A model generated the notes under the pieces. That model had not been told where the DNA came from. It searched no databases and worked only from the letters and a program-made list of their open reading frames with translations. A program made the translations under genes and the position numbers. From Leptodactylus fallax (lineage: Eukaryota > Chordata > Amphibia > Anura > Leptodactylidae), in NCBI GenBank assembly GCA_947044405.1, contig CAMRHE010000351.1:1859001-1923000 (forward strand): a stretch of DNA of 64,000 bases. The letters run 5' to 3'. This document shows positions 47,479 to 60,924 of this stretch, one piece after another. Position 1 is the first letter of the stretch; every line of letters starts with the position of its first letter.

Positions 47479-50439
47479 CCCCTTAACGACGAGGCCGGCC
47501 ACCCGCTCACTATCTGAGCGGGCAGCATCGGAACCGGGTGTTAGCTGTAACATGACCGCGGCATCCAAGGGGTTCCACCATCTTAGTGTACCAAATGTAC
47601 TCCGCACAGCTTACATATTCACTTTTCCCCATCTGCTGTGCAGTAATGTCTGGGATACTAATGCTCACTACACCCCTTGATAAATTCTTTGAGGAGTGCA
47701 GTTTTCAAAATGGGGTCACACCTTTGGGGAATCCACTGTTATGGTACCTTACAGGCTCTGCAAACATGACATGGCACCCAGATCCCAAACATCTGAATCT
47801 GCGCTCCAAAAGCCACATAGCGCTCCTTCCCTTCTGTTCCCTACTGTGTGCCCAAACTGCAGTTTATACCCACATGTATGACACTGGTGTACCCAGGGTA
47901 ACGTACTTAATGTCATATGTGGGTATAAACTGCTGTTTGGGCACAGCCGGGCACAAAAGGGAAGGAGCGCTATTTGGTTTTTGGAGCACAGACTTGGACG
48001 GTTTGGTTTTTTGGACGCCATTGCACTTTTGCAGAGCTAAAATGCCAGTACAGTGGAATCCCCTGACATGTCACCCCATTTTGGAAACTGCACCCCTGAA
48101 GGAATTTATCCAGGGGTACAGTGAGCATTTTTAACCCCCAAGTGTTGCTATAATTTATTATCCATAAATGAATACGCAGCTGATGGTGAAAGGTGAAAAT
48201 GACAATTTTTCCAGGAATACATCATTTCAGTGTGTAATATGTTGTGCCCGGCTTGTATCAGAGATGAACGCTCCAAAAGCTGTTGTGCCCGGGATCCCCG
48301 CTCACCAGTTTTTGGAGTGTTTGTCTCTGCAGACATAAACTGGGCACAACATATCAGGCACTGAAATGTCGTATCTATGGAAAAATTTAATTTTTAACTT
48401 TTCATTATCAGCTGCGCATTCATCTCTGGAAATTAAAAGAATGCAACACTTAAGGGTTAATAATGCTCGCTACCCCACTTGATAAATCCCTTGAAGGGTG
48501 TAGTTTCCAAACTGGGGTGACATGTCTGCGGATTCCACTTTACTGGCAATTCATGGGCTCTGCAAAAGTGACATGGTGTCCAAAAACCAAACTGTGCTCC
48601 AAAAACCAAAATAGCGCTCCTTCCCTTCTGTGCCCGGCTCTGCCCAAACAGCAGTTTATACCCACATATGGCATTGTTAAGTACGTTATCCTGGGTACAC
48701 CAGTGTCATACATGTGGGCATAAACTGTCATTTGGGCACACAGCAGGGCGCAAATGTGAAGGAGCGCTATGTGCTTTGGGAGCGCATATTTAGATTGTTG
48801 TTTTTTGCACGCCATGTCACATTTGCAGAGACCCTAAAATTCCCCCTACAAAATGGGGGTCAATTCTTGGGGAATTCCAATTTACTGGCACCTCCAGGGC
48901 TCTGCAACAATAACATGGCGACCAGAAAGTACTCCAAAAGCTAAAAAAACACAGTGCTCCTTCCCTTCTGAGCCCTGCTGTGTGCCCAAGCAGCAGTTTA
49001 CACCCACATATTTAATTTTTTTGTCCCCGGGATAGCCCACTTAATAGTTTTAGGATTTCATGTCTCTGATGCCACAAAGTGGCCGCAACATATTCTGAAA
49101 TTGGATATTTCTTCAAAAACTTCAATTTTCAGTTTGTACATTAATTTTTGGGAAGCATTTTTATGCTCAAAATGATAATACCCCTTGATAAATTCCTTGA
49201 GGGGTGTAGTTTCTAAAATGGGGTCACTTTTGAGAGGTTTCCATTGTATTGGTACTTTAGGGGCTCTGCAAATGCGACATGGCATCCAAAAACTATTCCA
49301 GCCACATCTGCCTTCCTAAAGCTAAATAGCGCTCTTTCCATTCTGAGCCCCACCATGTACCCATACAGCAGATTACAACCACATATGGGGCACTTCTGTG
49401 TTCAGAAGAAATTGTGTAACAAACTGTGGGGTGTTTTTTCTTCTTTAACCACTTGCAAAAATTAAAAATATGTCGCTAAATGGACGGTTTATTGGAAAAA
49501 AGTAATTTTTCATTTTTACGTCCCAAAGTCAATAAAATCAAAAAGTCAAAATGCTCACTATACACCTAGATAAATTCTATGAGGGGTGTAGTTTCCAAAA
49601 TGGGGGTTTGTATTGTATTGATACTTTAGGGGCTCTGCGAACGTGACATGGCACCCAAAAACTATTCCAGCAAAATCTGCCCTCCAAAAGCTTTCCATTT
49701 TGAGCCCTGCCATGTACCCAAAAAGCAGATTACAACCACATATGGGGCATTTCTGTGTTCAGGAGAAATTGTGTAACGAACTTTGGGGAGCTTTTTCTCC
49801 TTTGTCCTCTTGTGAAAATGAAAAATTTGGGGCTAAATTTGTGGTTTTTTGGAAAAAAAGTAATTTTTCATTTTAATGTCCCAATGTTAATAAAATCTGT
49901 GAACCAGCTTTAGGGTCAAAATGCTCACTATACCCCCTGATATGTTCTGTGAGGGGTTTAGTTTCCAAAATGGGGTCACTTTTAGGGGGTTTCTACTGTA
50001 TTGGTACCTTGGGGGCTCTGCAAATGCAACATGGCACCCAAAAACTATTCCAGCAAAATCTGCCCTCCAAAAACCAAATAGCACTCTTTCCATTCTGAGC
50101 CCCGCCATGTGCCCATACAACAGATTACAACCACATATGGGGTATTGCCGTGTTCAGGAGCAATTATTTTACAAGCTGTGGGGTGCTTTTTCTCCTTTAA
50201 CCCCTTGTGAAAATGAAAAGTTTGGGGATAAAGTGACATTTTAGTAATTTTTCATTTATACTTCCCAGTGTTAGTAAAATATGTGAAACGGCCGTAAGGT
50301 CAAAATGCTCACTATACCCCTTGATGAATTCTGTGAGGGTTGTAGTTTCCAAAATGGAGTAACTTTTTTGGGGTTTCCTTTGTACTGGTACTCTAGGGAC
50401 TCTGCAAATGAGACATGGCACCTGAAAACTATTCCAGCA
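47479..50439. mobile_element. piggyBac-like composite element, copy 2 (inverted, truncated)
   Basis: TTAA (47475-47478) then CCCCTTAACGAC, the inverted form of copy 1's right end. The body repeats copy 1 in reverse, with two deletions near its terminus: one removes parts of adjacent hairpins, the other removes most of what corresponds to 44701-45930. Homology stops at ATTCCAGCA (50439), so the end matching 40983-41795 is missing and no terminal repeat is seen there. Confidence 0.8.
47585..50439 (-). repeat. Right arm of the large inverted repeat
   Basis: Reverse complement of 41796-44700. The 2.9-kb spacer between the arms includes copy 1's right end, 1.3 kb of other DNA and copy 2's terminus. 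Confidence 0.9.
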
Positions 50440-51061
50440 CATGAATTCATAAGGGACATGAATTAACCGTGTACAACAAACGCTCCACATGTATTTTATT
50501 GCTGGCAAATGTTCCCTGACCCATATCACTGCCATACTGTATGTACTTTACAGTAAACCTCTCTATCTAGTTTATCGATCATTATTTTGGCCGACATTCC
50601 TGAATAATAATTAATACTAAACAGAAAACACTGTGCGAGAGGTAAAGCATTGGCAAAGATAGTGGAAGGTCTTCTAAGAGTAACCGATCCCTTCTACGTC
50701 TACCAGCCTGCCCTTAAAGGCGGAGATCTTGTATTCCATTGGTGACTACCGACAACCGCCATGTTTATGCCAATGCTAGTTGATAAATCTCAGCACTCCA
50801 CATGTATATTCTTCAGAACCTCTGTTTGACAAAGATGACCACGCCAGGTAGGATCATTATTCACATCAGTTTTTGGAGCTACACTTTAAGGCTCTGTTCA
50901 CACTAGTATTGTGGCAAAATAGCACTGGAGACTACGAACAATGGAACCTGAATGACTTTATGATCAGTGGGGATCTGACCTTTGAATGAATGGGACCAGG
51001 CACTGGTTTAGTGCGGAGCCCTCCTTTATAGGTATATTTTTCACAGCCCTGCTGCCAGAAA
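50440..51061. other. Non-coding
   Basis: AAGGCTCTGTTCACACTAG at about 50889 resembles the GTTCACA-type MITE ends. Nothing else recognised. Confidence 0.35.
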
Positions 51062-51235
51062 GGGAAATTCGACAGAAAATATATCTGTGCTGCATTTTAC
51101 AGTCTCTGCAATGTGTGGATGGGATTCGCTAGAGAAATATGCGCAGTGGAAATGTTATGATTTCCAAAACTGTTATGTTTTTGGAAATCGCAGCATGTCT
51201 ATTATACCTATGGAAATGCTGGCAGTTTCCATATA

Positions 51236-52872
<1,637 letters not shown>

Positions 52873-53014
52873 TAGATATTGAAGCAGAAAGTTCGCAGAG
52901 GAACACTCTGTGGACTTTCTGTGAAAAGTGCTGCAGGAAAAACTGCAATGCGTTTCCGCCAGTTTTTCCTGCCGCGCTTTTTGGTTGCGAGCCACTACAT
53001 GGGGCCTTAGTCTT

Positions 53015-53400
53015 AAAGGGGTTGTCCCACCAATAAATATCATGTCTATTGTATAGATCATAAAAATTGAACGTTTATCATATACATGCTATAAAAAAAA
53101 ATCCAATGACGTTTACTAAAATGGTATGGCGCCACCTAGTGTTCAAAGTGTACACCAATATGCATGTCCGCTTTGAGCTGAATGCTAGCGGACACACAAT
53201 ATCAGCCAGATAGTGAAGCCAATAAAAATAGTTTCCTGGCCGGTGTTCACTGCACAGAAACTAATAAAAATGGATTCCAGAAATCACTTCTATTACCTGC
53301 ATTGCGATCACTATACACAGACCAGGGTTTGGGGAAAGTGACAGAGCACGTGCGTCCTCCAACACTCAGTAAGTGGACATGCACATGGCCTCGGGGGCGC
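53015..53400. mobile_element. MITE-like sequence (AAAGGGGTTGTCCCACC start)
   Basis: Left end TTAAAGGGGTTGTCCCACC. It includes ATGGCGCCACCTAGTGTTC with a CTCF-like core at 53129-53142. The right end is not defined. Confidence 0.5.
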
Positions 53401-53824
53401 TATACTGTGTAAGCAAAGATTATAACTCTTCACAGAATTTTTTTTTTTTTTACAGCAAATAATTTCCATTTTATTATTTTTACAATGCATATAGTGTCAA
53501 ATTGGGATGTCTAGGGTCCACCATTGAAATTGATACTAGGTGCCCACCCTGCCAGCAAGGAGCTTTTGTGGAGTTCTGTTTAGGCAAACGGACCCCGGAA
53601 GATGCGCCTAATTTATGGCGAGGGATGCACTTCATTATAAAACTCCAGCAGGTGGAAACCATTGTTCTCCATAAACCAGCCCTTATATTTTCTATATTGC
53701 TCAGAGGTGTCGCCGTCTGTATTGACTGGGACATCTGTGGGGTTAAATGGCTGATATTGTTTTAGCTATTGCTAGTGCAGGCGCTATCACTGCAGCAGAA
53801 AGGTACAGTGGTTGGCAGGAATAA
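53401..53824. other. Non-coding
   Basis: An eleven-base T run near 53440. Nothing else recognised. Confidence 0.35.
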
Positions 53825-53880
53825 AACTACAACTCTCAGCAAATCCAGAGAATCTGGGGCTGATGGGGGTTGTAGTTCTG
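53825..53880. repeat. Short hairpin with ACTACAACTC ends
   Basis: AAACTACAACTCTCAGCA and GGGGCTGATGGGGGTTGTAGTT are inverted. The core resembles the ACTACAAYTCCCAGCA motif bound by ZNF143/Staf in vertebrates (analogy only). Confidence 0.6.
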
Positions 53881-53896
53881 AAAGGGTTAGGGAAGA

Positions 53897-54172
53897 GTAA
53901 GGGTACTTTCACACAGAGGAATCTGCCACGGATTTGTTGTTTTCAATGGGTGGCAGAGATCACAGCAGGACGCAGAAAAAAATCAGCGCCGTGCTCGATC
54001 TTGCCCTGGATGCCGCAGCTCAGGAATCTCTGCTGATTAAGTCAATTCATCCGGGCTTAATCAGCAGAGGAAAGCCCTACTGCATCCGCATTACTTTGCA
54101 GCAAACCCGAACGCTGAATACGGCGGCAGAAAATGAAGAGGAAACATTGTGTGATCAGGGCTGGGTGATATG
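53897..54172. other. MITE-like non-coding
   Basis: AAGGGTACTTTCACACAGAG is a MITE-style start. CTCTGCTGATTAAGTC and GCTTAATCAGCAGAGG are inverted. Right end lost in the minisatellite. Confidence 0.4.
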
Positions 54173-54547
54173 CTGAGTTCTGGTGACAGACTCCCCTCTG
54201 GGTTCTGGTGACACACTTCCTTCTGGGTTCTGGTGACAGACTCCCTTCTGGGTTCTGGTGACACACTCCCCTCTGGGTTCTGGTGACACACTCCCCTCTG
54301 GGTTCTGGTGACAGACTCCCTTCTGGGTTCTGGTGACAGACTCCCTTCTGGGTTCTGGTGACACACTCCCCTCTGGCTTCTGGTGACAGACTCCCTTCTG
54401 GGTTCTGGTGACACACTCCCCTCTGGGTTCTGGTGACAGACTCCCTTCTGGGTTCTGGTGACAGACTCCCCTCTGGGTTCTGGTGACACACTCCCTTCTG
54501 GGTTCTGGTGACACACTCCCCTCTGGGTTCTAGTGACACACTCCCTT
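54173..54547. repeat. 25-bp minisatellite
   Basis: Fifteen units of CTGGGTTCTGGTGACACACT plus CCCCT, with alternation of ACACACTCCCCT and ACAGACTCCCTTC. The minus strand has no stop codon in any frame through the array, so three overlapping open frames arise. The 25-bp period rotates the frame each unit. Confidence 0.95.
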
Positions 54548-55473
54548 TAATTCTGTAAACACTGTAGATCCAACATTTCAGGACAATATTTGGCACAGCT
54601 CACATGCAAACATTTGCAGGATTTGGTAAAAGCATAAGATGTGTCAGGGTGTATGTGAAGCAGAGGTAGCAGTGTCTGAAGATGAACATTGTCCTTGCAC
54701 TCCATTACATATAGCCGCACACTATTAACATGGTAAAATAGTAGCAGCTGCTTTCTAAGTTCTTTCATGGTGACTAAAGCAAGGTGTGAATACGCCCGTC
54801 TGTACATGTTAATACTTCATACGGTCCAGCTAAAGTCTCAAGTATAAATGTAGCAGAGCTAAATTTGTCATTTAACATTGGGGCTGGACTGCTGGTGTCC
54901 AAAACAATACAGGTTTAGGGAGATATAGCAAAACTGGTGCAAAAAAAAACATGAAGCCATCCACGTCTCATTTTCCGAGCTTACAGTATTTCATGAAAGC
55001 CAGATGGTTGCTCCAGTTTTGCTAAATCCCCTCCATAGTGAAACCATGCCTAAGAACAATCTCCATCACGAGGATTTCTAACCATATAAAGCCATTAGGA
55101 GAAACTGCCCTGTCCTGCATTATACAGCCTGTTGATTTTGCACCATGCAATGTCTAATTTCCCCTGTGGAGGCGCTGCAGGGGAACTGAACTCTTCTTGC
55201 CAGGTTGCTCACTGATTGGGTCACAGCTGTGAGACACTTAGTGATCAGTTTATTGTCAGTTTATTGCCTTTCTTTCTAACAGGTAGGGGTAGTCAAAAAC
55301 TGATAACCCCTTTATATTACAGTACCATTGCTTTTAATGGAAAATTCTTTTGCATAACTATATAAGGGAGTCAGGTAGTCTGACACGCCTTCTGCAGCAG
55401 AGTAGCTGCCTGAGCCAATGACGAGGCAGGGGGTGTGGCCCAGACTTCCTCAGACTTCCTGTAGAGAGTGTAG
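54548..55473. other. Non-coding
   Basis: ATAAATGTAGCAGAGCTAAA near 54843 is a fragment of the MITE at 26041. Otherwise nothing recognised. Confidence 0.35.
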
Positions 55474-55713
55474 CTAAGACTAAGTTCACATCTGCACTGG
55501 AGACTCCGCCGCAGAAACTTCCAGAAATCAGTGGAGGGAAAATTCTTGCATGGAGGACTTTTCTCTCCACCACTTTGAGTATGAAAACAGCAGACACCCG
55601 GCGGACCCCATTATTTATAGTGTATGGGGTCCGCCGGTGTCCATGGGTAACCACTGGTTTAGTGGCAGACCCGAACGACAGAGAGACAGGTGTAGATGTG
55701 AACCTAGCCTAAG
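55474..55713. mobile_element. MITE (AAGTTCACATCTGC ends)
   Basis: CTAAGTTCACATCTGCACTG on the left, GTAGATGTGAACCTAGCCTA on the right. Inner inverted pairs GGAGAGAAAAGTCC-type and GGCGGACCCCAT / ATGGGGTCCGCC. Same group as 63614-63726. Confidence 0.8.
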
Positions 55714-55850
55714 CTGAAGACCAGATCACAGCTCGGTCCTAATGGAAAATGCAACCATGGAGAAAGATCTGGGGAAAGCAAGTAGCAAGTTATCTTCCAC
55801 TATAGGTACTAACCTCTGCATTATATTGAGGCTATGTCTGAACAGTGACT

Positions 55851-56064
55851 TTAAGGCTGTGGCCCCACGTTGCGGAAAAGCAGCTTTTTTGCTGCAGTTA
55901 TTTGAGCCAAAGCCAGGAGTGGATTGAGCAGAATGTAGAAGTATAAGAACTTCCTAGATATTTCCCATTACTTTTGTAACCATTCTTGGCTTTGGCTCAA
56001 AAAACCACAGCAAAATCTGCAACAAAAAAAGCTGCGTTTCCGCAACGTGGGGCCTCAGCCTTAA
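55851..56064. mobile_element. MITE flanked by TTAA (GGCTGTGGCCCCACGTTGCGG ends)
   Basis: TTAA at 55851-55854 and 56061-56064. GGCTGTGGCCCCACGTTGCG pairs with CGCAACGTGGGGCCTCAGCC. Interior TTTGAGCCAAAGCCAGG pairs with TTGGCTTTGGCTCAAA. Relatives at 38073-38298 and 56880-57025. Confidence 0.9.
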
Positions 56065-56689
56065 GTCTTATCTATGTGATTTATCCACAATATACAGGTG
56101 AGAATATAACATAAATAATAAGCCTCATGGAAACAGCCCTGGAAATAAGACCCAATCGCAGGTAACCCAAAAGGCATAATCCTCAGCTATCATCTTGTAG
56201 CCTGGGCACCTGCTCAATGACAGGGGTTGCCCAATGCCTTGTATAATAGAGAATATACTTACAAAGCTCCAAACCACTGAACACTCAGCTATTTCTGGGC
56301 TGGTTATTGCAGGTGTCCAAGAATAGGAAACACACATTTCCCAAAGAAAGAAGTGGTGGCGCAACTCATTTCCTTTTACAACAGTTACAAAGGTTTTGAA
56401 AGTTCCTCCATGTGACCGGTCTATGAATATACTACACTATGGGGTAATAGTCAGAACATTGTGCTTGGAATTCAAGAAAAAATGTTCTTATACACAAGTC
56501 GGAGACAACTGATGTAAAATATAATAATAATAAAATAATAATAAATAAATAAATAAAAAATTCTAACATGCTATAACTTCAGATCTGTAGTTGGGACAGG
56601 ATTGGCGATCCAGTTGCTGAGACACCCATTGACCACTAAAATGAAAGGGCAAAAGCGTTCATCTGATTAAAGGGGCGTGTTTCTTGACT
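56065..56689. other. Non-coding with short ATA/AAT microsatellite
   Basis: 56519-56560 is an imperfect (AAT)n/(AAAT)n tract. Nothing else recognised. Confidence 0.4.
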
Positions 56690-56791
56690 TGACGCATTGA
56701 CTCTTCGTCACATGACTGACCCCACTCTACTCCTGCTGCTTGTACTCGGAGTAGAGCAGGGTCGGTCACGTGATGAAGAGTTGATGCGTCA
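56690..56791. repeat. Foldback of about 44-bp arms
   Basis: TGACGCATTGACTCTTCGTC...CTCTACTCC pairs with GGAGTAGAG...GATGAAGAGTTGATGCGTCA, with few mismatches and a 14-base loop. It is probably the centre of a larger MITE (about 56585-56860). Confidence 0.85.
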
Positions 56792-56879
56792 GGGGACGGC
56801 ATCTATTTTAGTAATTTGACTCTTTTGCTTTTCCTCCCCACATAACCCCTTTAATTTTCTTCAGAGAGGAAGCAGAGTG

Positions 56880-57025
56880 TTGTACAGGCTCAGTTGCAGA
56901 TATTGTTGTGGTTCTTGAACCAAGGCCAGGAGTGGATTCAGCAGAAGGGAGAAACATAAGAGCCTTTGGCTCAAAAAACTGCAGGAAAATCTGCAATAAA
57001 AAATGTAGCTTTTCCACAATGGCCA
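56880..57025. mobile_element. Degraded MITE, third copy of the 55851 family
   Basis: AACCAAGGCCAGGAGTGGATT...GCAGAAGGGAGAA...TTTGGCTCAAAAAACTGCAG matches the family interior. The ends are lost. Confidence 0.7.
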
Positions 57026-57342
57026 CTTATTCACCACACCATAATCTTATTATGCAGGTTGAGATTTCATCATGTCCATATCAAAAGCACATGTGCAATG
57101 AAGCAACGTATACTGTCCTGGTCTACTGCTGGGCAATGCACATGCGCTCCATGCCGCTGGACTCAGCGCCGAACTCATTACAAGTCATCTATAAATTCTG
57201 TTATAACCTAATGCTGTAGCCAGTATAGACATGGCCATGTTTACACCGCTAAATCCCAGCTTGCAGTTTGACTGGAAAACCCCTTTGAATTTGTACTGCT
57301 TACCTACCAGAATATTCAGGTAGGTAGGTAGAATATTCAGGC

Positions 57343-57518
57343 GTCTGTTCACACTTGCACTGTGGAGTTCCATGGAGCTTCCAATATTTAGACAACAAAA
57401 ATAGCGCAGTCTGCAGTGCTGCTAAAAATACTGTAACCCTGTTGGATCCCATCATTTCAATCCATCGGAACATGACTCTGTTACCAGCAGAAGCCTTGAC
57501 ACTAGTGCGAACACAGAC
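57343..57518. mobile_element. MITE (GTCTGTTCACACTTGCAC ends)
   Basis: GTCTGTTCACACTTGCAC and CACTAGTGCGAACACAGAC are inverted with mismatches. Non-coding. Confidence 0.65.
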
Positions 57519-58609
57519 ATGTATAAGTCTGTGGCAAAAACAAGTACGGTAATTATTTTCCTCGTATACAAAGTGAATGTATTTTTTCCTGTACATTTGT
57601 GCTCCGCACTTTGCTTTTTGCATCAGATATTACATCCCCCCACCTATGATATTTGCTACGGTTGTCAATTACTCATCGGGGAAGGAAACAGGCACCGTAT
57701 AAGACGAAGCCCCCTCTAAACCAAGCTGACACTTTACTAAAGAAAAGTTTCTATTGTTGGCAACCTATTATTTACACCAGCAGGACGTGCCCTAATTTCA
57801 GCAGAATAACAACAGGGTATATAAACTGCACATACAGTACACGGTCCTCGAGCTGTATGTTGTGCGTACAACACATGCACAGATAATCACACGCTGCTTT
57901 ACCTTCTCCGAGCCGCACAGCATTTATCCAGCTGGAGGCCAATGGGACGCTGATCCTATTTCTGTGTGTTGTGGAGATTTGATAAAGCACATAAGAGCTT
58001 CTCACTTATCGAGGTTTCCAGCTGCACTTTCTGCTGCAGAACGCAAACGCACAAATGACTGACACATGCCGCAACATCTCAGGGTTGTCTAGTTTAGATG
58101 GATTCTCTAATGAAAAACCATACAGTGAAGTGGTGACATTTTAAGACTGTGCATGTAAACTCACAAATACTGTATATTTTATATATGTTTTGGTCTAATG
58201 AGCTTTTTGCATATCTTCCCATAAGAATTACGTCCTAGTGGTAAGGGTCTGAAAAGGGTCACCTCTAAATGGGGTTGTATTCTAGTGGATCTGGAATGGA
58301 CCCATCTGATGGGTAAGTCTAACCTTGCAGGTCATTACAGTTCTAGGGCCATGTTACGTGGATGCCAAACCATTTGGTTGCCCCCCCCCCCCAAACAAAA
58401 TAGGATTAACTATGATCTCTTTGTCCCTATTCTTTCTAGCAATGGGCTGTGTGCATTGGAAGGGTCCAATGAAAATAAGCTGATAACAATTTGGTGGCTG
58501 AGGAAGGTGTAAAATTAAAAAAAAAAAATTATACTCGCCTACCCCCCTCTGTGCAGGCAGTGCATCCCTTGTTCCTCTGGTGCCAGGTCAAGCTGGAAGT
58601 GCTGAGGGG
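57519..58609. other. Non-coding, repeat-poor
   Basis: 57640-58080 lacks recognisable repeats and is a candidate conserved stretch. A C run (58381-58392) and an A run (about 58519-58527) follow. Confidence 0.35.
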
Positions 58610-58900
58610 GTCATATATTCTGGCTAATCCCATCCACACATTGCAGAAAAAAAAATTTGCAGTGGACATGCTGTGATTTCAAAAACACTTGCGTTTTGGT
58701 TAATCGCAGCATGTCAATGATACCTACGGAAACTCTGGCGGCTTCCATATAAGTATAATAGGGACAGAAAGTCCACAGAGGAAAACTCTGCAGACTTTCT
58801 TTAAAAAGTGCTGTGGGAAAAACCACAATGTGTTCTGACGCGTTTTTTCCTGCATCGCTTTTTGGCTGTGGCCTGCTACGTGGGGTCTAAGCCTTACTCA
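58610..58900. mobile_element. Dispersed repeat, uninterrupted copy
   Basis: Matches the two halves around the Tc1 insertion at 51236-52872. Here TTCCATATAAGTATAATAGG spans the insertion point. Confidence 0.75.
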
Positions 58901-59214
58901 CAATTCCTTAATAGGTCGAATTAAAATGAGTTTCTAAACCAGACAAAACCATAACCTGGTCCAAGACAAAAGTGATATTCTGACATTTGGATAGTCGGGT
59001 ATATGAAGTGACAGGTAAATATTGAAATAGCCATTAGTCAGTGCGTTATGGATCACAGCAGGCTGGAGATTTACCTTTGTTTGCTTTTCCTGTAATCTTA
59101 GACCGTGGATAAAGAGGGGACAGAATGTCACTTTAATCTCTGCCAGTAGAAGATATTATTTTGTGTTCTCACTTAAAGAAAAAGAAATTAAGTATCTCCT
59201 GCCGGTCCCATGTC

Positions 59215-59845
59215 TAAAGGGGTTGTCTAGGATTAGAAAAACATGGCTGCTTTCTTCCAAAAACAGCACTATACTTGTCCACAGGTTGTGTGTGGTATTG
59301 CAGCTCAGCTGCATTAAAGGGGACCTTTCCCCACCACCATCTACTCCAGTTCTTCATATCCTTTAAAAGGTACTGCTGTACTGATTCCAGCACAGTTGGA
59401 GTTTTCTCTCTAGCCCCCACCATTCCTGAGCAATAAGTGCTGTTAGTTTTGGTGCTTGATAAGCTGCTTGTGCTCTTTACTGTCATGCGGGCAGTATTAG
59501 GCAGTGTCAGGCAAGGGGGCGCAATTTAGAGCTCCAATCAGAGGCAGCCAGTGTCAGAACTCAGAATCACACCCCTTGACTGCTCCTGCCTGACACCGCC
59601 CTCTTGACAGTACAGAGTCTATATAGTATATCAGGCAACAAAACCAACAGCATTGATTGCTCAGGAACGGTGGGGTTAGAGAAAAAATTCCAACTGTGCT
59701 GGAATCAGTGGAGAGGAGACTATTACAGTGTGAAAAGAGCTGAACTTTGTGGAGATGCTAAAAGGTCCTCTTTGAAGTGAATAATCTGCAATACCACACA
59801 TAACCTCTGGACACATGTGGTGCATATCAGCCATGTTTTTCTAAA
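59215..59845. mobile_element. MITE interrupted by another MITE
   Basis: AAGGGGTTGTCTAGGATTAG...GGTTGTGTGTGGTATTGCAG at left and CTGCAATACCACACATAACC...CATGTTTTTCTAAACC at right are inverted halves. The element at 59314-59776 sits between. Confidence 0.75.
59314..59776. mobile_element. MITE (TTAAAGGGGACCTTTC ends), nested
   Basis: AAAGGGGACCTTTCCCCACC at left, AAAGGTCCTCTTTGAA at right. The interior matches 62235-62628 (TGAGCAATAAGTGCTGTTAG..., CTGACACCGCCCTC, AACAGCATTGATTGCTCAGG). An inner inverted pair is TGAGCAAT-AGTGCTGTTAG / CTAACAGCATTGATTGCTCA. Confidence 0.85.
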
Positions 59846-60737
59846 CCACCCACATAAAAGAAATAATCTTTTCGTAAAAGAGGTAGTGTCACTTCTCCGT
59901 AGATTTTTGTGCAATCCAAATCAAGTTTCCTCTCCTTTACAAACCTGGGAGCTTATTAGTAGTCACTGTAGGATAGGAAAGAAAATGAACCAAGCCAAGC
60001 CAAGAAGGATTACATCAGCAGACACTGACCTAAAAAGAATGTGATCAAAAAATGACCTATTTTTTTTAAGTTATTATGATAAACATATTTTAATAATTTT
60101 AGTGTTCTTCTTTTTCTTTTACATTCTCCATGTCCCTATCTGTGTTATTAAAAAAAATCCTAAAATCCTGCACTTTTCATTGTGGCCACTAAGCCTAATA
60201 ATAGACTAACACTTCCTGTTTTGTAGAGATCATTTCTCAGCAATCGTCATCTTATTTGCACATTCCTTACCCAGAATTCTTAGCAGGGCATGTATGGTGT
60301 AATAAGTCCCTATACTAGTCTCTCCCTAATGACAGGCACTACCTCTTTTGACCCATTATTATTACAGGAAGGATTACATTGAAAGATTATATATCGGTAA
60401 CACAGAATCCACCGTTCACAGTAGGTAATGGTCACAGTTTATCTACTCCCCCTCTATGCACAATGATCTCTGCACAGATCATAGAGCATGCCCGCAACAC
60501 TTTCCAGTAGACCTCAATGAACATCTCCAAACCATATGGTCCATGTGGCTGCTGTAAAGCATCTCTCTAAATGCTGTTAACTGCAGCTCAGAGAAGATGG
60601 CCTCCCCCATAAACATGTACTTAAAATAGAATTTAAAATGTGTACTAAAAAACAGATTAGATTCAGCCTCCAATGAGCAAGGATGGCAAAGATGAATTTC
60701 CAAGCTCCTGTGGGGATGTGGTGGTGTCGAACACATA
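59846..60737. other. Non-coding, nothing recognised
   Basis: A/T-rich, with no coding or repeat signal that I can name. Confidence 0.35.
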
Positions 60738-60924
60738 CAGTATCGGACTGGCCCACGAGAGAACCAGAGGATCCTATGTTGGTCCCAGGCTCTAACACAA
60801 TATTGGTCAAGCTGAAGACAACCAAAATCGAAGGGTACTGTGGTCTATTTCCTAGGGGTTCTTGGTGGATGGGTGCCCAGAATCATTTTCTCTGGTGGGT
60901 CCAATGAACCCCAGTTTGACACTG
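60738..60924. mobile_element. Short hAT-like element (CAGTATCGGACTGGCCCA end)
   Basis: The left end CAGTATCGGACTGGCCCA matches that of 32420. Right end CCCCAGTTTGACACTG. Flanks ...CACATA and CACATG... are similar at five of six bases. Non-coding, 187 bp. Confidence 0.6.

Noticed and set aside
54057..54596. Minus-strand 179-residue repetitive protein
   Set aside because: It is a translation of a 25-bp minisatellite that is open in three frames. No codon bias, no domain, no flanking gene structure.
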